Positions 25,778-35,109 of a stretch of 64,000 nucleotides of DNA are shown piece after piece. The stretch spans positions 232,026-296,025 of the forward strand of contig JAUNHH010000003.1 of the NCBI GenBank assembly GCA_030524055.1, written 5' to 3'. Numbering within the stretch: the stretch's first letter is position 1; each line of letters starts with the position of its first letter. This stretch comes from Actinomycetaceae bacterium. Lineage in GTDB: Bacteria; Actinomycetota; Actinomycetes; Actinomycetales; Actinomycetaceae. A model generated the notes under the pieces. The model was not told the DNA's origin and made no database searches. It saw only the letters and a program-made list of their open reading frames with translations. The translations under genes and the position numbers were made by a program.

Positions 25778-26464
25778 CTAGAGGGAACGCAAGACTGTGA
25801 CGACGCGACCCAAAATCGTGGCCGAATCCCCCGGAATGGGAGCGTGATTAGGGCTTCGAGGAAGCAGCCACACATGGCCCGCCCGGTGGGACAGGACCTT
25901 GACAGTGGCTTCTTCTTCAATCATGGCGGCCACAATCTCCCCGTCATTTGCGGTATTTTGCGCGCGAACCACCACATAGTCGCCATCGAGAATGCCTGCA
26001 TCCACCATGGAATCCCCGTGGACCTCCAACATAAAAAGATCCCCATGGCCGGTCAGGCGCGTAGGCAGTTGGAAGACATCCTCAATGTACTGCTCGGCAG
26101 TAATGGGGGTGCCCGCAGCAATACGGCCTACCAGAGGAATAGACGAACCCTCCTCATTGACATGAGCAATCGGCACTTCCACAGTGACCACATCAGAGGC
26201 GGGGGTGGAATGGCCGAGAAGGTCGCGCCCGCGCTCAGAAACTTCTAATGCGCGCGGCAGTCCCGGGATGCGTTGAAGAAAACCGGCACGCTCAAGAGCG
26301 TCCAGGTGGTGTTTCACTGTCGAGGGCGAGGCCAATCCCACAGCGGTAGCGATTTCGCGCAATGACGGCGGGTAGGAGTGAGCACTGGCATGGGAATGAA
26401 TATGGGCGAGGATTCGCAATTGGCGGTCGGTTACTGAAGTAGGGGAGGCGGGCGAGTCTTCCAT
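25778..26464 (-). CDS. lexA: SOS repressor LexA
   Basis: The repressor of the DNA-damage regulon; RecA filaments trigger its self-cleavage. Counting from the ATG with GGAAGG seven bases upstream, the protein has 228 residues: a winged-helix DNA-binding domain (residues 10-75, with SLREIATAVGLASPSTVKHHL) and a peptidase-S24 domain. The scissile bond is A117-G118, and the catalytic dyad is Ser152 and Lys189. An ATG two codons earlier is possible. It is divergent from the LysM gene, and the 196-base intergenic region carries three LexA boxes, so it autoregulates. Confidence 0.96.
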   Translation of the reverse strand: MEDSPASPTSVTDRQLRILAHIHSHASAHSYPPSLREIATAVGLASPSTVKHHLDALERAGFLQRIPGLPRALEVSERGRDLLGHSTPASDVVTVEVPIAHVNEEGSSIPLVGRIAAGTPITAEQYIEDVFQLPTRLTGHGDLFMLEVHGDSMVDAGILDGDYVVVRAQNTANDGEIVAAMIEEEATVKVLSHRAGHVWLLPRSPNHAPIPGDSATILGRVVTVLRSL

Positions 26465-26555
26465 GGTCATCCCTTCCGGGCGAGGGGCCCTCACGCAAAT
26501 GTGGGTGGTGGCTGTTCCACTAATGAGTACAGGTTAAGCGAGTTTGCCTCGAATG

Positions 26556-26571
26556 TGAAACACGTGTTCGA
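26556..26571. promoter_or_regulatory. LexA box proximal to lexA
   Basis: TGAAACACGTGTTCGA matches the LexA consensus TCGAACRNNYGTTYGA except at two bases of the left arm. It lies about 90 bases from the lexA start and so probably contributes to autoregulation. Confidence 0.7.
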
Positions 26572-26608
26572 GCCAGTCTCGACATTGGCCGCTCAAGTTG
26601 ATAGCCTA

Positions 26609-26639
26609 TCGCACACATGTTCGACGAACAGATGTTCGA
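26609..26639. promoter_or_regulatory. two overlapping LexA boxes upstream of the LysM gene
   Basis: Box 26609-26624 (TCGCACACATGTTCGA) and box 26624-26639 (ACGAACAGATGTTCGA) each differ from the consensus at one base and share one base. They end 21 bases before the LysM gene start, where they should block its promoter tightly. Confidence 0.88.
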
Positions 26640-26660
26640 TATCGGATGAAGGAGAAGATT

Positions 26661-27257
26661 ATGACCCCGATTGCTGCAGCTACTGCTCGCCATCGCTCAC
26701 TGTCATCTGACCAGCGGCGTCATATGGAGGTCATCTCTGCACCCCTGGCCACAGTCACCGATATTCGCCAGGCACCCTCTCTTCGCCGAAAGCGTGAAGT
26801 GCTGCGGGCTCTGCCTCCGGCAGATCATCGCCGCCCAGTATCGCCCCGTGTCAGTGCCAACCATCCAGCAGGAAAAGCTGTGAGGCGCGCGGTATCGGTG
26901 CGGCAGGTGGCAAACACTTCTTACACGCGCGCTCCCCGCCAGGAAATGCGCGCCCGCCACCTGCCTGCATCCGAGCCGCGAAAAAGTGTGATCGATGTGC
27001 GCCGCCCATTCCTTATTGGCTCACTTATTACTGTGCTGTCTATTGCTGCCTTTGCTATTGGTCTGCTCCTACAGCCTGCTGTCTATTCCGGTCCAACTAC
27101 CGTCCACGCCGTTGTGTCGGGAGATTCGGTCTGGGCATTGGCGGCCTCAGTTAATACTGACCGCCCATTAGAAGAGGTTGTCACTGATATTGAGCGTCTC
27201 AATAATATTGATGGCTCCCTCAATGTTGGCCAAAGAATCCTGCTGCCCGTGCAGTAA
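26661..27257 (+). CDS. SOS-controlled LysM membrane protein, ChiZ/DivS/YneA-like division inhibitor candidate
   Basis: A 198-residue protein with a basic, disordered cytoplasmic part (1-115), one membrane helix (about 117-138) and a C-terminal LysM domain (about 147-196) that would bind peptidoglycan. The position divergent from lexA and just before nrdR, with LexA boxes in front, matches Rv2719c (ChiZ) of mycobacteria and the DivS/YneA proteins, which are SOS-induced and delay cell division. The start is chosen because AAGGAGAAG precedes it; an upstream ATG lies within the LexA boxes. The function is by analogy; the sequence itself is divergent. Confidence 0.82.
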   Translation: MTPIAAATARHRSLSSDQRRHMEVISAPLATVTDIRQAPSLRRKREVLRALPPADHRRPVSPRVSANHPAGKAVRRAVSVRQVANTSYTRAPRQEMRARHLPASEPRKSVIDVRRPFLIGSLITVLSIAAFAIGLLLQPAVYSGPTTVHAVVSGDSVWALAASVNTDRPLEEVVTDIERLNNIDGSLNVGQRILLPVQ

Positions 27258-27330
27258 AAACTTGCTCCGGCCTGCGCCACATATATGAACCAGTGTTGCG
27301 CGGCGCACGCGCGCCACATAACGTTGTGGG

Positions 27331-27888
27331 GTGCACTGTCCTTTCTGCCATAACCCAGACTCTCGGGTAGTCGATACCCGTATAGCAGATGATGGCGCCT
27401 CCATTCGGCGCAGACGTGAGTGCACTGCCTGTCGGAAACGCTTTACCACACTCGAAACCTCTTCCTTTCAGGTAGTAAAACGCTCTGGGGTAGTCGAGCC
27501 TTTCTCTCGAAATAAAATGATGTCCGGCCTGCGTCAAGCCTGCCGGGGGCGCCCAGTCAGTGATGACCAACTTGCCCTTCTCGCCCAACAGGTTGAAGAA
27601 CAACTCCGTTCATCCGGGGTGTCCAATGTGTCCTCAGAAGAAGTAGGAAAAGCGATTTTGCCTTTCCTGCGGAATCTCGATGAGGTGGCCTATCTTCGTT
27701 TTGCTTCTGTCTACCGCGCCTTCGATAGTGCTGAGGATTTTCTTGACGCTATCCATGCTCTGCGTGGACAGGCACCAGAAAAAGAGATGGCTCCTGCGGC
27801 GCCAAAAGCAACTACTGAATCGCCAGCACCTAAAAAGCGGCGGGCCCGCCGCAAAGCAGATCCCTATCCCAGCCTGCTGGACGACTAA
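27331..27888 (+). CDS. nrdR: transcriptional repressor NrdR
   Basis: A zinc-ribbon and ATP-cone protein that senses ATP/dATP and represses ribonucleotide reductase genes. The start is GTG, giving the family-typical MHCPFC. Cysteines C3, C6, C31 and C34 form the zinc ribbon, and the ATP-cone spans about residues 49-139. The tail of about 45 residues ([18 protein letters not shown] at its end) is an extension. It follows the LysM gene after 73 bases, the conserved lexA - LysM - nrdR layout. No NrdR box was found within the window. Confidence 0.95.
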   Translation: MHCPFCHNPDSRVVDTRIADDGASIRRRRECTACRKRFTTLETSSFQVVKRSGVVEPFSRNKMMSGLRQACRGRPVSDDQLALLAQQVEEQLRSSGVSNVSSEEVGKAILPFLRNLDEVAYLRFASVYRAFDSAEDFLDAIHALRGQAPEKEMAPAAPKATTESPAPKKRRARRKADPYPSLLDD

Positions 27889-27955
27889 AAGTCGTTGTGG
27901 TGGCGGTATGTCCTAGCCGTTGCCCGCCAGTGCATTCCGCCCCGTAGCCCAAAAA

Positions 27956-28002
27956 CCGGGTGCCGCAAAAGCGGCACCCGGCAAAACTGCCAAAACGGCA
28001 GT
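27956..28002. terminator. double-hairpin terminator between nrdR and serA
   Basis: CCGGGTGCCGC and its complement enclose AAAA (27956-27981). A second small hairpin, ACTGCC with GGCAGT, follows (27986-28002). Both lie between the convergent nrdR and serA genes. Confidence 0.75.
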
Positions 28003-28011
28003 GGTAGCAAA

Positions 28012-29217
28012 TTACAAGGCAGTGACCGTGAGCCGAATCGTGTCTTCCATTGCCTCAATGCCAGCGATGGCCTCAAGGGGAAGCTCGGAAGAAATATCGG
28101 TCAACACATAGCCTGTCGAGCCCTTAGTGGACAGAATCTGCGACTCAATATTGGCCCCGGCCTCAGCGAAAATCTGGTTAATCAACGCCATCACGCCAGG
28201 AGTATTCCGGTGAACAAGACCAATACGGAAACGTGCAGTATCGGACTGGCCCAATTGCAGATTCGGCAAATTCACGCTCATATCTGTTGAGCCTGAACGA
28301 TCAAAATCGACAATCTTATGGGAGACAAAACGCCCAATATCATATTGGGCTTCCTCAGTGGAACCACCAATATGTGGGGTGAGGATAACATTATCCAATC
28401 CCGATAAGGGAGAGGAGAAGGGATCCCCATTCGCATTCGGTTCTTCAGGGAAAACATCAACAGCAGCACCCGCCAAATGCCCAGATAAAAGATCGTCGCG
28501 AAGGGCATCCACATCCACAATAAAACCGCGAGAGAGATTAATAAACAGTGCATCCTGCTTCATTAGAGAAAACTCGCGCGCACCAAAAAGGCCTTGATTA
28601 GCCAGTGAACCATTGACGTGAATTGACACAATATCGGCTTCACGCAAAACGGATTCTAGGGTTGGCATTTGTGTGGCATTACCTAAAGAGAGCTTCTCTG
28701 CAATGTCATAGTAAATGACATTCATGCCCATAGCTTCAGCCAGAACAGACAGCTGTTTACCAATATTGCCATAGCCAATAATGCCCAGAGTCCGCCCTCG
28801 TACTTCATGGGCACCTGTCGCACTCTTATCCCAAATCCCCTTATGGAGACGCGAATTCTGGACAGTAATTCGCCGAGACAAATTAATAATATGGCCAATA
28901 GCAAGCTCAACAACCGAGCGCGTATTAGAAAAGGGGGCATTAAAAACAGCAATACCCGAGGCAGTTGCTACCCCTAAATCAATCTGATTCGTCCCAATAC
29001 AAAACGCGCCAATAGAACGCAGAGACGGAGCATGACGTAAAACTCGCTCTGTCACTTCCGTTTTTGAGCGAATCCCCAGATGCTCCACCCCATCAAGGGC
29101 ACTGATCAGATCGTCCTCACCTAAAGCGCCCTTATGGCGGATCACCTCAAAACCGCCCTTTTTAAAGGTGTCATCGGCAATCGAATGAGGATTTTCCAGC
29201 AGCAGCACACGGGTCAT
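28012..29217 (-). CDS. serA: D-3-phosphoglycerate dehydrogenase
   Basis: Catalyses the first step of serine synthesis, oxidation of 3-phosphoglycerate with NAD+. The 401-residue protein has the D-2-hydroxyacid dehydrogenase fold: the substrate-binding stretch IGAFCIGTNQIDL, the nucleotide-binding motif GIIGYGNIGKQLSV and the catalytic-histidine region LTPHIGGSTEEAQ. An ACT regulatory domain occupies about residues 330-401, so serine feedback inhibition is likely. It has the short form, like the E. coli enzyme, not the long mycobacterial type. It is a single gene, convergent with nrdR. Confidence 0.94.
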   Translation of the reverse strand: MTRVLLLENPHSIADDTFKKGGFEVIRHKGALGEDDLISALDGVEHLGIRSKTEVTERVLRHAPSLRSIGAFCIGTNQIDLGVATASGIAVFNAPFSNTRSVVELAIGHIINLSRRITVQNSRLHKGIWDKSATGAHEVRGRTLGIIGYGNIGKQLSVLAEAMGMNVIYYDIAEKLSLGNATQMPTLESVLREADIVSIHVNGSLANQGLFGAREFSLMKQDALFINLSRGFIVDVDALRDDLLSGHLAGAAVDVFPEEPNANGDPFSSPLSGLDNVILTPHIGGSTEEAQYDIGRFVSHKIVDFDRSGSTDMSVNLPNLQLGQSDTARFRIGLVHRNTPGVMALINQIFAEAGANIESQILSTKGSTGYVLTDISSELPLEAIAGIEAMEDTIRLTVTAL

Positions 29218-29281
29218 AGCCCTATCGTGCCAGAGAACGCCTTAGCGACGGTAAAACTTTCCGCTGCGTGGACGCCGCTTT

Positions 29282-31567
29282 CTACTCTTCATCCCATTCC
29301 TCCATGCCACGAGGCAACGGCATGGCATGAACCACCTGCAGATCGTGGGTGGCCCGAGTCAATGCCACAAAAAGATCACCAGGACCATCAGCGAGGACTT
29401 CGGATGGTTCAACCAACACCACCGAATCAAACTCCAGGCCTTTTGCGGCCACTACTGACAAGACACTCACCCGACTATTCAATGTTGACGAGCCCGTCAT
29501 ATCCGCATTCCAGCGGCGCGCACGTTCCACCCCGACAAGGATTGCGACCCTGCCCGTCCCATGCCCAGACTCCTCATCAAGGCGCACGCACGCGCGATTC
29601 GCTGCCTGCTGAGCGGCCTCATATAGAGTCTGATCCCCGCCCTCGTCAATAGGTACACTCATCACCGCATAGCATCCGGGAACATCGCGAACTGCTGTCA
29701 TTGGATGAATGACAGGGCTGCCAGCACGGGCCAGCACATCCTCAGCTAAAAGGGTCAACGCCCGCGGAGTCCGATAGGACACGGATAGGACATACTCTGC
29801 TGACAATGCGCGCGAGGCCGGGCCCAAGGCTTTTTCCCAGGTTTGTGGCCGGCCCGCCGCCCCAGTTCCACGCTTTTGATCCAGGTCGCCCACCACAGTA
29901 AAACTGCGCGACGGGCAACGCCGTAACAATGCCTTCCACGCCATAGGCGACACATCCTGAGCCTCATCAACGACAATATGCCCATAGGTCCACGAACGAT
30001 CCGCCGCTGCCCGCTCAGCCACACTCAACGCATCATCCTCAGGGGCAACTGACTCCGCCAACATTTCCGCGGTGACAATCCCGCCCCCAAGATTCATCGC
30101 CCCCATTGCTTCGCGGGCACGCGCCACTTCCTCCTGACGCTCTAGATTCCGCTGACGCGCATTATGCCCCTCTAAAGCAGCTGTTGTCCCTAAAAGCTCC
30201 TCTAATTCATCCAGCAGCACCACATCAGAAATCGTCAAAGCACTCCCACGCTCACGCTGCAATAACCGCAATTCCTCCGTGCGTAGGGGAGACCCACATT
30301 CACTATTAATACGGGCCAATAAAGCAGGCTTTGCCCATAAACGCTCTAAAAGACGCTGCGCTGACGTTGGCATCCACGCGGTATTAATCGCACGGCGCGC
30401 ATCCAGCGAATCGCGTACCTCCGCGGTCCACGCAGTTAAATCATCACTATCCACGCTGCCATCAGGGGCCGCATCACCGGCCTCGTGAATGAGGCGTTTG
30501 GCCAATACATCCATGACATCCAATGCGAAAGTATCGCGTGCGACATTATGGGGACGGCCAGTACGCCTGGCATGACGAATAGCCTGAGAAATATCCTCCC
30601 GGAAAAGAGTCACCCGCCGATTCCACACCTGTAAAGAAATATCAGCCTCAGGCACTTTCACAATATCGCGCACGGCCCGTTCTAAAATCTTGCTCCACGC
30701 AGGCAAACCTTTAATACGCGCAACCACCGGGTCTTCAATATCAACTCCACGAATGCCCGGAACTAAATCCCCCAAGGTAATAGAAACAACCCCAGTTTCT
30801 CCCAGCGATGGCAAGACCTTTTCGATATAGCGCAAAAAGACCCGCGACGGGCCCACAAGCAAAACCCCAGAACGCTCTAAACGCTCACGCTGGGCATGAA
30901 GAAGATAGGCCGCCCGGTGCAGGGCCACCGCAGTTTTCCCTGTCCCTGGGCCGCCTTGGACCACCACAAGACCGTCAGAATCAGAGCGAATAATGACATC
31001 CTGCTCACTTTGAATAGTGGCAACAATATCGCCCATACGCCCATCGCGGGCTTTTCCTAGGGCTGACATTAATGCGCCTTCGCCCTGCAGTTCTAAACCG
31101 GACTCGGCTGCCGCCGACGCATCTAATAATTCATCCTCTAATGCGACAACTTCCCGAGAATGCGTTGTAATGTGACGGCGCCTGGCCACATGGAGGGGCT
31201 CAACGGCTGTCGCCCGATAAAAAGGAGCAGCCGCAGGGGCGCGCCAGTCAATGAGTAAAGGCTCGCCGTCAGTGTCACTCAATGAAACGCGCCCAATATA
31301 CCGGCGTTCCGCATCATCCATATCTAAACGGCCAAAAACCAGACGGTCTTCCACATTGTCCAGGCGGGCCGCCATTTCACCGAAATGTGAGGCGATGACG
31401 TCTCTTTCGCTCCAACCCTGAGCATTACCCACCCCGTGGGTGGAGTGTGCCCGGCGCTGGCGCTCGCGATAATCCTGGCGAGCGTGATCCAGCTGAGCGT
31501 AGGCTGTATCAACGAAACCTTGTTCCGCACGTACTTCGCTCTCGTGAATCTGAGAGTCATTGCCCAT
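29282..31567 (-). CDS. helD: HelD/HelR-type RNA polymerase-recycling helicase-like ATPase
   Basis: A superfamily 1 ATPase of 761 residues. The N-terminal coiled part and the segment RRYIGRVSLSDTDGEPLLID are characteristic of actinobacterial HelD, which pushes into the RNA polymerase channels and releases stalled complexes. Walker A is GGPGTGKT (205-212), the DEAQ motif lies in VVDEAQDVSP, and a UvrD-like C-terminal domain follows. In some actinobacteria this protein (HelR) removes rifamycin from polymerase. The start has GAGGAGG upstream. I see no rifamycin-associated element in the promoter region. UvrD/PcrA is the alternative, but the N-terminal features favour HelD. Confidence 0.88.
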   Translation of the reverse strand: MGNDSQIHESEVRAEQGFVDTAYAQLDHARQDYRERQRRAHSTHGVGNAQGWSERDVIASHFGEMAARLDNVEDRLVFGRLDMDDAERRYIGRVSLSDTDGEPLLIDWRAPAAAPFYRATAVEPLHVARRRHITTHSREVVALEDELLDASAAAESGLELQGEGALMSALGKARDGRMGDIVATIQSEQDVIIRSDSDGLVVVQGGPGTGKTAVALHRAAYLLHAQRERLERSGVLLVGPSRVFLRYIEKVLPSLGETGVVSITLGDLVPGIRGVDIEDPVVARIKGLPAWSKILERAVRDIVKVPEADISLQVWNRRVTLFREDISQAIRHARRTGRPHNVARDTFALDVMDVLAKRLIHEAGDAAPDGSVDSDDLTAWTAEVRDSLDARRAINTAWMPTSAQRLLERLWAKPALLARINSECGSPLRTEELRLLQRERGSALTISDVVLLDELEELLGTTAALEGHNARQRNLERQEEVARAREAMGAMNLGGGIVTAEMLAESVAPEDDALSVAERAAADRSWTYGHIVVDEAQDVSPMAWKALLRRCPSRSFTVVGDLDQKRGTGAAGRPQTWEKALGPASRALSAEYVLSVSYRTPRALTLLAEDVLARAGSPVIHPMTAVRDVPGCYAVMSVPIDEGGDQTLYEAAQQAANRACVRLDEESGHGTGRVAILVGVERARRWNADMTGSSTLNSRVSVLSVVAAKGLEFDSVVLVEPSEVLADGPGDLFVALTRATHDLQVVHAMPLPRGMEEWDEE

Positions 31568-31770
31568 GCGGCCTCCTCGATGATGTCAATAATGAAAGGT
31601 GCGATCATCCATTGTGGCAGAGTTGACCTGAATGCTCTCATCAACCTGCCCACAAGGACATTCCCTCCTACGCCACTGGCGAAAGAGACCACCGGACTCG
31701 AAAAAGCATCGCCTGGGCGGGTAGCGTAGAGAGGTAGCCTGTCACTTCACGACGTTCACAGGAGGTGGAC

Positions 31771-32856
31771 ATGTCCGACCATCCCACTCTCCATGAGGAT
31801 GGAGTGGCACGTGGGCAGCGCGCCCCCGTCCTCGTCACCCACCTTCAGGGAGCTATTGACGCTGGCATTGGTGGCCGCCTTGCCGTCACCCAACTGTTGC
31901 GTTCCCCTCAAGTGGAACGAGTGGCCACTTTTGATTCCGACGAATTGCTGGACTATCGCTCGCACCGCCCGATTATGACGGTAGAAAATTGGGTGACAAC
32001 AGGTATGGCCATGCCTGAAATTGCCCTTGACCTTGTGCGTGACGATGTTGGCCGTCCTTTCCTGCTCCTCCACGGCCCCGAGCCCGATATGCGATGGTCC
32101 GCTTTTGCCGATGCTGTTGCAGATTTAGCGAATGAAGCAGGCGTTGAAGTGACGGTCAGTTTGCATGGGATTCCTGCGGGGACCCCACATACACGGCCCA
32201 CCCCCGTCCACATCCAAGGGACGACAGCTGGCCTGGTCCCCGAACAGGGTCAGGTCATGACTGAACTTCATGTGCCCGCCCCAGCAACCTCTTTCCTGCA
32301 GACCCGCCTCGCAGAAAATGGTATTGACGGGATTGCTCTGTTGGCTGCGGTTCCTTATTACATGGCTGAGCAGGCTTACCCTGCGGCTTCGGCGGCCCTT
32401 TTGCGTAGGCTCGGCGAGTTCGCAGATTTGTCGCTGCCTGTGGGGGATTTGGAGCAGGGTGCCGCTGAAGAAGCCCGCACGATTGAGGGCCTGCTGGAGG
32501 ATAATCACGAAGTCCGCCGCACTGTGGAAGCCTTAGAACGTCACTATGACACGATTGTTGGCGCTGAAGGGGTTATTCCGTTGACAACTTTGGCAGGAAA
32601 TAAGCAGCCCGCAACGCCTTCCGATATGCCTGAGGTGGACAGCGACATTGGGGATGTCTTGCAGGCCTACTTGGCGACCGTATCTGCTACGCAGTCAGCA
32701 GCCCGGGAGGGCGAGACACTGACAGAAGACGTAGTGCCAGCTGAACCTGAAACCGTTGAGGATGTTCTGCGGCGCCTTGCTGCGAGGGAGAACGACCCGA
32801 ACGCCCCAAGGCGGCAAGGCCCCCCGCGTCATCGCGCTGCTGATGGGGATAGCTAA
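31771..32856 (+). CDS. PAC2 family protein
   Basis: A 361-residue protein of the PAC2 (proteasome assembly chaperone 2-like) family, widely conserved in actinobacteria. The core (about residues 20-270) contains RPIMTVENWVTTGMAMPEIAL, LLLHGPEPDMRW and AAVPYYMAEQAYPAASAALL. The C-terminal 80 residues are acidic and low-complexity. No enzyme activity is established for the bacterial members. The start is chosen for GGAGGTG upstream. It is divergent from helD and convergent with the next gene. Confidence 0.85.
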   Translation: MSDHPTLHEDGVARGQRAPVLVTHLQGAIDAGIGGRLAVTQLLRSPQVERVATFDSDELLDYRSHRPIMTVENWVTTGMAMPEIALDLVRDDVGRPFLLLHGPEPDMRWSAFADAVADLANEAGVEVTVSLHGIPAGTPHTRPTPVHIQGTTAGLVPEQGQVMTELHVPAPATSFLQTRLAENGIDGIALLAAVPYYMAEQAYPAASAALLRRLGEFADLSLPVGDLEQGAAEEARTIEGLLEDNHEVRRTVEALERHYDTIVGAEGVIPLTTLAGNKQPATPSDMPEVDSDIGDVLQAYLATVSATQSAAREGETLTEDVVPAEPETVEDVLRRLAARENDPNAPRRQGPPRHRAADGDS

Positions 32857-32911
32857 CGCGGCTTAACTGCGGCCCAGGGCACGGATGGTGGGGGCTGACC
32901 ACTGATCGGGG

Positions 32912-33775
32912 TTAGGCGGCAGGGTCGGGTGGTGTGTCACTGCCCCATCCGCATTCCTGATCTGTACGAGGGCGGGATCCTGCTTGAAAACGCACTAAAT
33001 CCTGACCGTGCCACAGCCGTGCAGGTAGCGGCAGACGCCGCAGATTCCGGTCAATCTCGTCGGTTGGCAACGGCAGCGAACTCCCAATAAAAACGACATT
33101 GCCGCGCCGACCTGAATGTCCCACTTTCGGGTCGATGACGGCGCACACATGAGGGAAGACCTCCCGCAGGGCGGCCAGCTCCGGGCGGGCATCAGCCCCA
33201 CCACCGTGCCCAGCATTAGTCATTAGGACACCCCCGTGGCCAAGCACCTGCGCTGCGACGCGCGCATATTCCACGGTTGTTAAGTGCTCGGGGACAAGAC
33301 CGGCCATAAAAGCATCACGAATAATGACGTCTTTACTGGCTGGCCGGGTGCTGTCTAAAACTTGCCGTGCCTCACCTACTCGAATACGCAACTGCGGCGC
33401 TCGCGGCAACTCGAACTCTTCCCGCACGGCAGCAGCCAAAGCCTGATCAATTTCCACAGCCACATGGCGTGACGCGGGGCGCGATACCGACCATGCCCAG
33501 GGCAGAGCGCAGGCCGCTGCCCCTAAATGCAGTGCCTGCAGCGGTTTGTCAGGGTCAAACGCCGCATCGAGAACACAGGTGAAATGCTGCATATACTCGA
33601 ATTCGAGGTGCCTCGGGTCGGCTGTATCAATACAGGAAGACTCCACTCCGTTAAGAAAAAGTGTGGCTCGGGTTCCCTCCCAGCGCACATAGGCCTCACC
33701 ATAGTCACTCGCAAGGGGAGTTGTTCCCCGCAGGGTTGGCCGGGCGCCGGCTTTCTTCGCAGATGTAGGAGGCAT
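32912..33775 (-). CDS. spermidine-synthase-like methyltransferase-fold protein
   Basis: A 287-residue protein when started at MPPTSAKKAGARPTL. It has a Rossmann fold with ALHLGAAACALPWAW as motif I, AVEIDQALAAAV as the acidic binding strand and DVIIRDAFMAGLVPEHL near the active site, in the order seen in polyamine synthases. Actinobacterial proteins of this kind are usually annotated 'spermidine synthase' or 'fused', but aminopropyl transfer is unproven and an O- or N-methyltransferase is possible. The open frame extends 73 codons upstream over the divergent dinB start and is not used. The starts of the two genes are 40 bases apart. Confidence 0.7.
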   Translation of the reverse strand: MPPTSAKKAGARPTLRGTTPLASDYGEAYVRWEGTRATLFLNGVESSCIDTADPRHLEFEYMQHFTCVLDAAFDPDKPLQALHLGAAACALPWAWSVSRPASRHVAVEIDQALAAAVREEFELPRAPQLRIRVGEARQVLDSTRPASKDVIIRDAFMAGLVPEHLTTVEYARVAAQVLGHGGVLMTNAGHGGGADARPELAALREVFPHVCAVIDPKVGHSGRRGNVVFIGSSLPLPTDEIDRNLRRLPLPARLWHGQDLVRFQAGSRPRTDQECGWGSDTPPDPAA

Positions 33776-33815
33776 AGGGCAGACTGTATCCCACGGCAGG
33801 GAAGGGAGGCGGCAG

Positions 33816-35075
33816 ATGTCTAATGCTCCACGTGACGCACGTGCCCGGCGAGATTGGGGCAGTGATGACAGTGCCACGCCGATTCTCCACGTTGATATGG
33901 ATTCCTTTTTTGCCCAGGTGGAAATGGCAGAAAATCCTTCATTGCAAGGTCGGCCTCTGATTGTTGGGGGAACTGGTCCACGTGGAGTTGTCACCTCCGC
34001 TACCTATGAGGTCCGCGCTGCGGGGGTCCGCGCAGGAATGCCTACCTCTCGGGCGCGTGCCCTTTACCCGGCGGCCACTATCGTCGCGTCATCCCGCCAC
34101 GTGTATTCGCGCTATTCCCGCGCCGTGATGGCAATCCTTGGTGATATTACCCCTGCTCTTGAACAGGTCAGTGTTGATGAAGCGTTCCTTGACGTCTCTG
34201 GGGCGCGCCGCCGCTTGGGTGGCCCCACCGAGATTGGCCACCTCATTCGCGCCCGTATCCATGAAGAGGTTGGATTGCCCGCTTCGGTGGGGATTGCCTC
34301 CACGAAATCGGTGGCCAAAATTGCTTCCTCAACGGCAAAACCCGATGGGCTTCTTCTTGTTCCAGAATCGGCGACCCTCGATTTTCTTCACCCCATGCCT
34401 GTTGGGGTGATTTGGGGTGTCGGTGGGAAAACTGGCGAGGTCCTGGCCCGTGAAGGGATTGTCACTGTCGGGGATCTTGCCTATGCCTCCACTGATCGCC
34501 TGACTCGACTTTTGGGTGCTGCCAACGCCGCCCACCTTCATAAAATGGCGTGGGGGATCGATCCGCGGCCGGTGTCTGCCCGCGAAAGAGAAAAATCGGT
34601 GGGCACAGAACATACCTTCGCCGAAAATCTCGTGAACCGCGCTGATATTGAGGCCTACATCCTTCAGGCTGCCCACGAATGTGCTGCGCGTCTACGCAGA
34701 GCGCAGTCCACTGGAGAAATTGTGTCCATAAAGTTACGTGATGGGGATTTCCGTACCATTACACGGTCAATGACCTTGCCGGTTCCTACCGATCTTGGCG
34801 GGGTTATAGCCCGCGCCGCCCAGGATTTATTTGCCAAAGAGACTCTGCCTGTGGGTGGGGTGCGTCTTGTGGGAGTGCGCGTAGAAGGGCTTCGCAGCCG
34901 CTTAGATGGAGTAGCAGTAGCCCTTGACGAGGACATTCGTACCAGTGCGGCAGAACGAGCAATGGATAGCGTGAAAGAAAAATTCCCCTCTCTGCGCGTC
35001 GGCCCAGCCACATTAATGACACCACCTTCGCCGCACAATGGTCCCGAATCGCATGGCAGGGCCATCGAGCACTAG
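33816..35075 (+). CDS. dinB: DNA polymerase IV (Y-family)
   Basis: An error-prone translesion DNA polymerase. The two metal-binding motifs are intact: HVDMDSFF with D27 and D29, and SVDEAFLD with D121 and E122. The GIASTKSVAKIAS segment and the little-finger domain follow. The length of 419 residues is longer than in E. coli (351), with an extension at each end. I see no LexA box upstream, so SOS control is not supported here. It is divergent from the spermidine-synthase-like gene and is followed after about 35 bases by a small membrane protein. Confidence 0.94.
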   Translation: MSNAPRDARARRDWGSDDSATPILHVDMDSFFAQVEMAENPSLQGRPLIVGGTGPRGVVTSATYEVRAAGVRAGMPTSRARALYPAATIVASSRHVYSRYSRAVMAILGDITPALEQVSVDEAFLDVSGARRRLGGPTEIGHLIRARIHEEVGLPASVGIASTKSVAKIASSTAKPDGLLLVPESATLDFLHPMPVGVIWGVGGKTGEVLAREGIVTVGDLAYASTDRLTRLLGAANAAHLHKMAWGIDPRPVSAREREKSVGTEHTFAENLVNRADIEAYILQAAHECAARLRRAQSTGEIVSIKLRDGDFRTITRSMTLPVPTDLGGVIARAAQDLFAKETLPVGGVRLVGVRVEGLRSRLDGVAVALDEDIRTSAAERAMDSVKEKFPSLRVGPATLMTPPSPHNGPESHGRAIEH

Positions 35076-35109
35076 ACTATTGTCCAACCGGAGAATTGAG
35101 GAGGTGGCC

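Noticed and set aside
29134..29652. 172-codon frame opposite serA/helD ends
   Set aside because: Pro/His/Arg-rich composition without start signals or family resemblance; helD on the other strand is certain.
33776..33815. Possible LexA box before dinB
   Set aside because: The 40-base divergent gap contains no sequence close to the GAAC-N4-GTTC pattern.
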